Shown in pieces: positions 30,420 to 36,072 of a DNA stretch of 36,072 bases. The first letter of the stretch is position 1. Every line of letters begins with the position of its first letter. The notes under the pieces were generated by a model. It had not been told where the DNA came from, ran no database searches, and was given only the letters and a program-made list of their open reading frames with translations. The DNA is from Candidatus Hodarchaeota archaeon (GTDB lineage Archaea > Asgardarchaeota > Heimdallarchaeia > Hodarchaeales > Hodarchaeaceae): positions 1-36,072 of the forward strand of contig JAEOTQ010000017.1 of NCBI GenBank assembly GCA_016839785.1, in the 5' to 3' direction. A program made the translations under genes and the position numbers.

Positions 30420-33344
30420 TTAAGAGCAGTTCACACACCTAGCGATAACTTCCTCATTTTTTATTTTGACCTTTACACGCCCACAGGAGTCGCATACCTC
30501 AGTTCCACATTTTTTACAGACTGAAAGAAGCTCAGGAGCAAATGACTTCTTACATCCTTGACATAATTTCGGTGTGTGTTCGGGACAATAGTGTGCTTTT
30601 GTATTAATATCAAATGCACTGCATTCTCCGCATAAAGTCTGTTCACATACTTTGCAGACTTCTGAATGATCAAGGCATGCAGTTTTACCACATTTCTGAC
30701 AAAAAGTGATGTGTTCACTACAGAAGAGCTTTAAGCACGTTGTACAGACGAATGTAGGGGGAGAAATCTCTACTGCTAATAGTGATTGATAATAATTCTC
30801 TGTACTTATTTGGGGGCCACAACCCTCACACATGAGTTCGGCATTTCCATTATAAAGATTTAAATTAAGATGGAATTGAGTAATGTTTTCAAGACTGTCT
30901 GGTCCTTCTTTTATTGAAACAGGAATTAGTAAACGAGGAACCCAATAGACAGATTTTTCAATAATCGAAACATCTGCTTTTCCTGGCCTATAGAGGTCTG
31001 GTGGAACACCTTGACTTTTGAGTACTTCAATAGATTTATGAAAGGCTTCATAATTTTCCTGTTTCTCTTTAAATAAATCTTGACGCTTCTTTTCCGAATT
31101 TGCAATTTGTTTTCGAAGATCCTTAGTTCGATCGTCATGTCTTCTTTGTTTAGTAGATGTTGAGTCAATTGATCGTTCAATTGCTTTAACAGATCTTCCC
31201 TCTGCGGCACGAGCCTTCCGTTCTCCTTCCAAATTCTCCAAGCGCGTCAATGTTTCGTCAAGTTTCTGATTTTCAGTTTGTAATTTTTCCTCTAAGCCAC
31301 TTATTTGGGTAGATAATTTTGATAATTCTTTTCCAACTTTTTTCCCCGCAAGTTTAGAGATTTCTTCACGTTCAAATTCCCGTAAACGTTCTTGATAGAT
31401 GGACTCGGCTTCTGGAAAAGGATTTTGAGTAAAATACCAGATTAAATTCTCAGGTAGCTTGGTTATTACCTCTTTATCAAATTCGAGGAATTTATAGTCT
31501 GAAACAGGTTGAATTGCCAAATCCCTTGCAGGGAGGGAAGAAGCGTGAATTCCTTCAATTGTCGTTGAATTCCAATCAATCTTACGTAAATCAAATGTAC
31601 GGGCCATTTCCTCCTTGATTTGGACAGGAAATTGTAATTGACCCTCTTTTATACTTCTTTTAATATCTATCAGTGTCTTCGTAAAATAAAGAGGAGAATA
31701 AAATTTTTGATACTCTCCCATTTCAAGAAAGAGTCCATCTTGATCAGGATTACCACTTAGACTCAATCGTTTTTGAATCACAGCTGAATATTCTTCATTC
31801 TCTGGTTTGATTTTAGGACTTAGGAATCGCTCTGTAATTTTCCCCATCGCAGGTTTCTTAGCCTTAAATCCGATAGTAGATACTACTTCCTCTTTCTTGT
31901 CATCTACAGTTGGTTTTTCTTTCTTTGGTTTAATTTTTTCAGGTTTGGGGGGTTTTAAGGTAAGAGCAGTAATTTCAGAATTAGTTAAGGGACCCTTATG
32001 TAAGCTCAGTAACCAACGCGTCTTTAACATGTTTACACCGTATTTCGGGTTATAAGCAATAAAGTTCCCAGGTTTTAATGCACGAATCTTACTCATTAAA
32101 GATCTAAATTCCTCTTCTGTGCCTCCACTGCCTTCAAAAACGGGTTTCAACGCACCTTGGACTTTGGCGATATCTTGGTTTGTAGCTAATCTGCCTAGTA
32201 CCCACGTAGCAATATTTGAAAGACCACGATAATCTAAATCTCCAGGATTTTGCGTTGCTAGAACACAACCAAGTCCTGCAGCTCTTGCTTGTTTTAATAA
32301 GATTAGTAGAGCTGTTTTTGAAGGAGGGCTCAAAGAACCTGCAGGCATAAAACCATACAACTCATCAAAGTACAGAATCGCACGTAAACGACTTGTACCA
32401 CCTTTTGACCATGCCCAACGTTGAACTTCCCCCAAGATTTCTGCAACAAAGGTATTTCGTTCATCAGAATCGGTAATTTTGCGAAGATCAAATACAATAA
32501 TCGGTGTTTTCTTTTCTTTTGTTGCTAAACCAATTAGCTTATCAAAATCAAGCTCTACTCCCGGTACGGCGCGTACCATTAGTGCATTTATGTTACGAGC
32601 CAATTCCTGACGTTTAGTGTTTGAAATAAACTGATCTACCGCAAGTGATCCTACTTTCTCAAATGGAGGTTCTTGAATTCTTTCTATTAACAGCTCCAAT
32701 CCTACAGCATTTTTTCTTTCATTCTCCCATACATGTCGTATGATATTGTTTAGATATATGACACGATTATCAGTAGAAGACGAAGTTCCTATCCCCACCC
32801 GTGATAGCAACAATTGTATCTTCAAGTCTAATGCACTTAGCACTGCATCTGGTGATTCTTCCATCATGTTAGTATAGTTCTTGGGTTTTTCAAAATGAGG
32901 TGTAAGGGAAATTTGAACACCAGCAGCATTCTTAGGAGTAATTAATACTGTAGCAACTTTATTCGAAAATTCAGCTTCGGCAGAAAGATAATCATCACCA
33001 AATGATTCTTCCAGTTTTTCTTCATATAAATTAACCCAATCTTCCGCGATTTCTTCTGGATCACCTCCTCCACGATCTTCAGCTTCGACTTTAGCATGGA
33101 TAATAAGTCTGTCTGTCGAAAAATCACCCAAACCTATTCCCAACGCTCCTATATCGCCTTTAGGGTCGATTGCAATAACTGGAATATTTGATCGGATAGC
33201 TTCTTCAACTATCGACTTACATACAACGGTTTTTCCAGAACCACTTGCACCTAAGACAGCTGCATGCGTTAAGAATGTTGTAGAGGGTAATTCAAATTTT
33301 TCCCCATCCCCTATTTTACCAAGAAAAAACTTAGGATCAGCCAT
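30420..33344 (-). CDS. HerA-like ATPase with coiled coil and C-terminal zinc-ribbon array
   Basis: A 974-residue protein with three parts. Residues 1-470 are a HerA/FtsK-type hexameric ATPase (DUF87/DUF853 group): Walker A GASGSGKT at 32-39, AIDPKGDIGAL near 58, Walker B AILYFDELYGF with Asp327-Glu328, and sensor ATQNPGDLDYRG at 363-374. After a Lys/Pro-rich linker (470-490) and a middle domain, residues about 665-770 are a charged coiled coil. Residues 837-974 hold 21 cysteines, mainly in CxxC pairs (839/842, 867/870, 882/885, 897/900, 905/908, 928/931, 943/946, 951/954, 970/973) with His near some, forming several zinc ribbons. Such ATPases pump DNA or protein; the zinc tail suggests nucleic-acid or partner binding. 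No NurA-type nuclease is adjacent. A GGGAAAG Shine-Dalgarno precedes ATG 33344. Confidence 0.85.
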   Translation of the reverse strand: MADPKFFLGKIGDGEKFELPSTTFLTHAAVLGASGSGKTVVCKSIVEEAIRSNIPVIAIDPKGDIGALGIGLGDFSTDRLIIHAKVEAEDRGGGDPEEIAEDWVNLYEEKLEESFGDDYLSAEAEFSNKVATVLITPKNAAGVQISLTPHFEKPKNYTNMMEESPDAVLSALDLKIQLLLSRVGIGTSSSTDNRVIYLNNIIRHVWENERKNAVGLELLIERIQEPPFEKVGSLAVDQFISNTKRQELARNINALMVRAVPGVELDFDKLIGLATKEKKTPIIVFDLRKITDSDERNTFVAEILGEVQRWAWSKGGTSRLRAILYFDELYGFMPAGSLSPPSKTALLILLKQARAAGLGCVLATQNPGDLDYRGLSNIATWVLGRLATNQDIAKVQGALKPVFEGSGGTEEEFRSLMSKIRALKPGNFIAYNPKYGVNMLKTRWLLSLHKGPLTNSEITALTLKPPKPEKIKPKKEKPTVDDKKEEVVSTIGFKAKKPAMGKITERFLSPKIKPENEEYSAVIQKRLSLSGNPDQDGLFLEMGEYQKFYSPLYFTKTLIDIKRSIKEGQLQFPVQIKEEMARTFDLRKIDWNSTTIEGIHASSLPARDLAIQPVSDYKFLEFDKEVITKLPENLIWYFTQNPFPEAESIYQERLREFEREEISKLAGKKVGKELSKLSTQISGLEEKLQTENQKLDETLTRLENLEGERKARAAEGRSVKAIERSIDSTSTKQRRHDDRTKDLRKQIANSEKKRQDLFKEKQENYEAFHKSIEVLKSQGVPPDLYRPGKADVSIIEKSVYWVPRLLIPVSIKEGPDSLENITQFHLNLNLYNGNAELMCEGCGPQISTENYYQSLLAVEISPPTFVCTTCLKLFCSEHITFCQKCGKTACLDHSEVCKVCEQTLCGECSAFDINTKAHYCPEHTPKLCQGCKKSFAPELLSVCKKCGTEVCDSCGRVKVKIKNEEVIARCVNCS

Positions 33345-33475
33345 TTTCTTTCCCTGTGCTTGATACTTTGACGAAAATGAATTAAATTAATAAATGAATC
33401 CTTTAGATCACGGAAAATATCACTCTAATCTATCATGAGAATACGAAGAATCAATTAGTTTTTTGGAGTTTGAAT

Positions 33476-34495
33476 ATGTCTACAAAAAAATTTCCAATTA
33501 TTAAGTTAGAGGGAAGTCCACAAGAGATCGGCTTCAAGCATGGGGAGATTTTGAAAGACAAAATTCATTCTACAGTTAGTTGGTACAAAAACATAATATC
33601 TAAAGATGAAAAAAAGATAATAAGACGAGCTAAGTACTTTAAATCTGTAATTGGAACTTTTAATCCTTTATACGTCACTGAAATAGAAGCAATTGCAGTA
33701 GGTGCAGATATAGATCCTGTTTGGATCTATATGCTAAATGCACGGTCTGAAATCATGAATATTTTTCAAAATGAATGTACAGCAGTCTTTTTCAAGTCCT
33801 CTGCGATTTTAGGGCAAAATTGGGACTGGGCGCAGGAGCTAGAAAATTTAGCTATTCTTCTAAAACTTAAACTCGAAGATAAACCTGAAATACTCATGAT
33901 GACCGAACCAGGGATAATTGGTAAGATAGGATTTAATTCAGACGGAGTTGGAGCTTGTTTAAATTTTCTAGACTCTGGAAAGCCCACTCGAGGTGTTCCA
34001 ATACATATTATTCTTAGAAGTATTCTAGAATCCTCATCTCTCGATAGTGCATTGAGTTCTATTAACCCTGTTATTTATGGCAAATCAGCAAATATCATGA
34101 TAGGAAGCTCTAATGGACAGTTTGTTGATATAGAATTTGCAAATGATGATATCTACTATCCAAAAATAGAAAATTCATCTTTCCTACATACTAACCATTA
34201 CCTTGAAAATGAGGATTTGAATCAGAATAGAGAGAAATTAGCCAGTTCATTTAAGAGATATAAAATCGGTCTTGATCTTTTGCAAAAAACTAACTCAGAA
34301 ACAGTTAATGATATGAAAGAAATACTTTTAGATAAATCCGATGAAGTTCTTCCAATCTGTCGTCATTATGTAGAGAATCCTGACATTGGTACTGTAGGAA
34401 CCATATGTACAGTAATCATGGACTTAAAGCAGCAAAAAATGCACATAACACGAGGGAGTCCCTTAGTTACTCCTTTTTCAGAGATAAACTTATAG
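33476..34495 (+). CDS. C45-family (acyl-CoA:6-APA acyltransferase-like) Ntn hydrolase
   Basis: A 339-residue protein of the C45 peptidase/penicillin acyltransferase group of N-terminal nucleophile hydrolases. These are made as precursors that cleave themselves to expose a catalytic cysteine. Here the likely nucleophile is Cys101 (NECTAVFF), with the family's GQNWDW about 17 residues later and an opening LEGSPQEIGFKHGE. IGFNSDGVGACLNFL near 157 and SFLHTNHYL near 236 are further conserved blocks. Relatives hydrolyse amide bonds of acyl amino acids or peptides; substrate unknown. No signal peptide. ATG 33476 is preceded by GGAG (33465-33468); TTG 33470 is an alternative two codons earlier. Divergent from the HerA-like gene. 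Confidence 0.85.
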   Translation: MSTKKFPIIKLEGSPQEIGFKHGEILKDKIHSTVSWYKNIISKDEKKIIRRAKYFKSVIGTFNPLYVTEIEAIAVGADIDPVWIYMLNARSEIMNIFQNECTAVFFKSSAILGQNWDWAQELENLAILLKLKLEDKPEILMMTEPGIIGKIGFNSDGVGACLNFLDSGKPTRGVPIHIILRSILESSSLDSALSSINPVIYGKSANIMIGSSNGQFVDIEFANDDIYYPKIENSSFLHTNHYLENEDLNQNREKLASSFKRYKIGLDLLQKTNSETVNDMKEILLDKSDEVLPICRHYVENPDIGTVGTICTVIMDLKQQKMHITRGSPLVTPFSEINL

Positions 34496-34791
34496 TAACG
34501 AAGGTATTACCGCATTCGTTTTGATTTAAAAGCGCTGACGAAAACTATTTTTCTGGTGCTAATTAGATGACTGAAAATTATCTTTTCCATTTCTGGGGAT
34601 AGAATCGTTCATTAAAACAAAACATTTTCATATTACATACATTTTCAAATTGCTTAAGACACTACACAAGCATCCCGACAAGTATGTCGTACCAGAAATG
34701 CTTTGATCACCCTCAAAATTTATGTGGATTAAAGAATACGTAGTTACAAAAGTACCTGCTACAATCAGTATCGTTAAGGAGTTTATAATTC

Positions 34792-35376
34792 GTGGTAAAC
34801 GTTGGAATATTAGGAGACATGGATTGCGGGAAAACCTCGGTATTTGTACGATTTATGAATTCGTTAGCAGCCACTAACGAAAAAATTATCGCTGGTTCTC
34901 CTGGGGGTCCAGAGATGTATACCACTCAAACTGTAGACTTTATTAGATTTACTCATAGAGGGTTTATACATGTTTTATATGGTACAGGAGGTCATACCAC
35001 CCCTATTACCGATTACTATCGTGTCTATGTGCTAAGAAATGCTAACCGTTTCCTATGTATGTTTGATTTAGCAATAGATTTAGCAAAGCAATTAGAATTT
35101 TATAAAAATCTTGAAATACCAACTAAGCAGGTGACAATTTTTCTTAACAAATATGATCTTGCTAAAGAAAACTATGATGAATACAAAGAAAAGGTTGAGG
35201 ATTTCTTTATTAATGAGCAAAAAAAGCTAATTAAAGGAATCTTTCCTACCGTCGCCATTAAGGTTGAAGACAATCAATTCAAAGCAGAAACGCAAAATTG
35301 TCTGAAAGGGATTTTAGATTTGTGCGAATTTGATAAGGATGCATCTGCATTCGATGTTTGGGATGGACAAGGATAA
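34792..35376 (+). CDS. MglA/COG2229-like small GTPase
   Basis: A 194-residue Ras-like GTPase. G1 (P-loop) is GDMDCGKT at 8-15 and G4 is NKYD at 119-122. G2 may be the Thr in TTQTVDF at 44-50. At G3 the usual DxxG is replaced by YGTGGH at 63-68, like the FGTPGQ of the COG2229/MglA branch, which lacks the standard Asp and often hydrolyses GTP only with a partner protein. There is no prenylation tail. Asgard archaea encode many such GTPases. The start is GTG 34792, with AAGGAG about ten bases upstream. The next gene begins 23 bases later and is probably its partner in one transcript. Confidence 0.85.
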   Translation: MVNVGILGDMDCGKTSVFVRFMNSLAATNEKIIAGSPGGPEMYTTQTVDFIRFTHRGFIHVLYGTGGHTTPITDYYRVYVLRNANRFLCMFDLAIDLAKQLEFYKNLEIPTKQVTIFLNKYDLAKENYDEYKEKVEDFFINEQKKLIKGIFPTVAIKVEDNQFKAETQNCLKGILDLCEFDKDASAFDVWDGQG

Positions 35377-35399
35377 TAATTTAAAATTGGGTAGTAATA

Positions 35400-36072
35400 T
35401 TGGAGAATTCTGATCCATTTACTCAACTTGTTGATACTCTAGCAGTGATTGAGAATCAAAACCGTATTCTTTGCCTAATAGCGGTATATTTGGGGCAAAA
35501 AGCTGATCAAAATACTATCCAAGGAATTACCGATATCCTTTCAAGTCTTTTAGGTAAACACGAGCAATTTACAACAACAAAAACTAGAGGGTTAATTACA
35601 TCTCTCGTAAATGGTGGGATTCTAGAACGAGAAAGAGAGAAGGTAATAAGCTCTACAAAAGTCTCTTTTCACTCAATCAGTTCTCTAGGTTATATAGTTT
35701 TGACTTATGTATTACTAACTTATGTTGTAAGAATCGATCCTGCTTCAATCGAATGGGACACCAAAAGATTCCAAGATTATGCTGATTCTGAAGAAAAGAT
35801 GATCTTATTCACTATTGACACATTAATTGCACAGGAGCCTACTCTGAAGCGTGTTTATACTTCTCTTAGAACAGGAAAAGACCCTAGTAAAATTAAACTC
35901 TCAAAACCCTTAATTATTCCAGTCACAAAAGTCTTTTCTGGGAATACTGGATATAGAGTATTTAAAATCTTTGAAGAACTAATTTGGGATTATTTACACT
36001 ATAATACAGGATTCACTAAACTAGGACTTGAGCAATCAACAGAAATACCAACTGCATTAACTGGTTCATTGA
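35400..36072 (+). CDS. Unknown protein, 3' end cut by window edge
   Basis: From TTG 35400 the frame stays open to the last base of the window (224 codons), so the gene continues beyond it. The first 90 residues look like a helical and possibly winged-helix DNA- or protein-binding segment: FTQLVDTLAVIENQNRILC, then TKTRGLITSLVNGGILERER. A central hydrophobic stretch (SLGYIVLTYVLLTYVV) may be a buried helix or one membrane segment. The remainder is mixed, with no motif I recognise. No ATG or GTG lies upstream in frame after the TAA at 35382. Its closeness to the GTPase suggests a functional pair such as a GTPase regulator, which is inference. Confidence 0.6.
   Translation, partial: MENSDPFTQLVDTLAVIENQNRILCLIAVYLGQKADQNTIQGITDILSSLLGKHEQFTTTKTRGLITSLVNGGILEREREKVISSTKVSFHSISSLGYIVLTYVLLTYVVRIDPASIEWDTKRFQDYADSEEKMILFTIDTLIAQEPTLKRVYTSLRTGKDPSKIKLSKPLIIPVTKVFSGNTGYRVFKIFEELIWDYLHYNTGFTKLGLEQSTEIPTALTGSL

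Noticed and set aside
34496..34791. Possible hidden gene or RNA in the largest intergenic region
   Set aside because: No frame longer than a few dozen codons with a start, no tRNA-like cloverleaf and no strong inverted repeat could be seen; probably promoter and leader of the GTPase gene.

Overview
The window is AT-rich, densely coded chromosomal DNA from an anaerobic archaeon. Archaeal markers are the archaeal/eukaryotic-type TyrRS, TATA-type promoters 25-38 bp upstream of starts (several nearly leaderless), T-rich terminators, a lipid-type UbiA prenyltransferase with acidic motifs, and surface proteins ending in a membrane segment plus a basic tail. The small GTPase, the HerA-like ATPase with a zinc-ribbon tail and the surface-protein tails make an Asgard (Heimdallarchaeia-like) host my best guess. 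This is inference; no rRNA or tRNA gene is present to confirm it. No CRISPR array, insertion sequence, integrase or phage gene was seen. No gene-free stretch exceeds 300 bases; the longest, 34496-34791 and 22674-22934, hold only promoter- or terminator-like sequence.

Layout. 1-462 is the 3' end of an unknown gene. 476-3525 (minus) holds TyrRS, a membrane-anchored hexapeptide acyltransferase and a kinase-like protein. 3702-6085 (plus) is a tight run of a metallo-beta-lactamase-fold hydrolase, a conserved unknown protein and a GH130 glycoside phosphorylase. 6093-9080 (minus) has a HAD phosphatase/mutase, a class III aminotransferase and a UbiA prenyltransferase. 9170-11267 (plus) has a surface beta-lactamase-like hydrolase and a bactofilin-like beta-helix protein. 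11436-16587 (plus) is a complete BMP-type (nucleoside-like) ABC importer, followed by a second UbiA gene.

16625-22673 is the metabolic core: 4-hydroxybutyryl-CoA dehydratase, a DsrE-family protein, and a glycyl radical enzyme with its activase. The glycyl radical enzyme matches trans-4-hydroxy-L-proline dehydratase (HypD) at every active-site position I could check. Both dehydratases are oxygen-sensitive radical enzymes, which points to anaerobic amino-acid and hydroxyproline fermentation. Two plus-strand genes here, UbiA-2 and DsrE, are each interrupted by one in-frame TGA, beyond which the family-typical protein continues to full length. UGA clearly acts as an ordinary stop elsewhere in the window, so this is either two independent lesions or errors, or local recoding/readthrough.

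22935-34495 carries a small membrane protein, a surface metallophosphoesterase next to an AbgB-like M20 amidohydrolase, an alpha/alpha-toroid protein, a DinB-fold protein, a ferritin-like protein, a Nudix hydrolase, a GNAT acetyltransferase, a 974-residue HerA-like ATPase with coiled coil and 21-cysteine tail, and a C45-type Ntn hydrolase. 34792-36072 holds an MglA/COG2229-like GTPase and the start of an unknown partner gene cut by the window edge.
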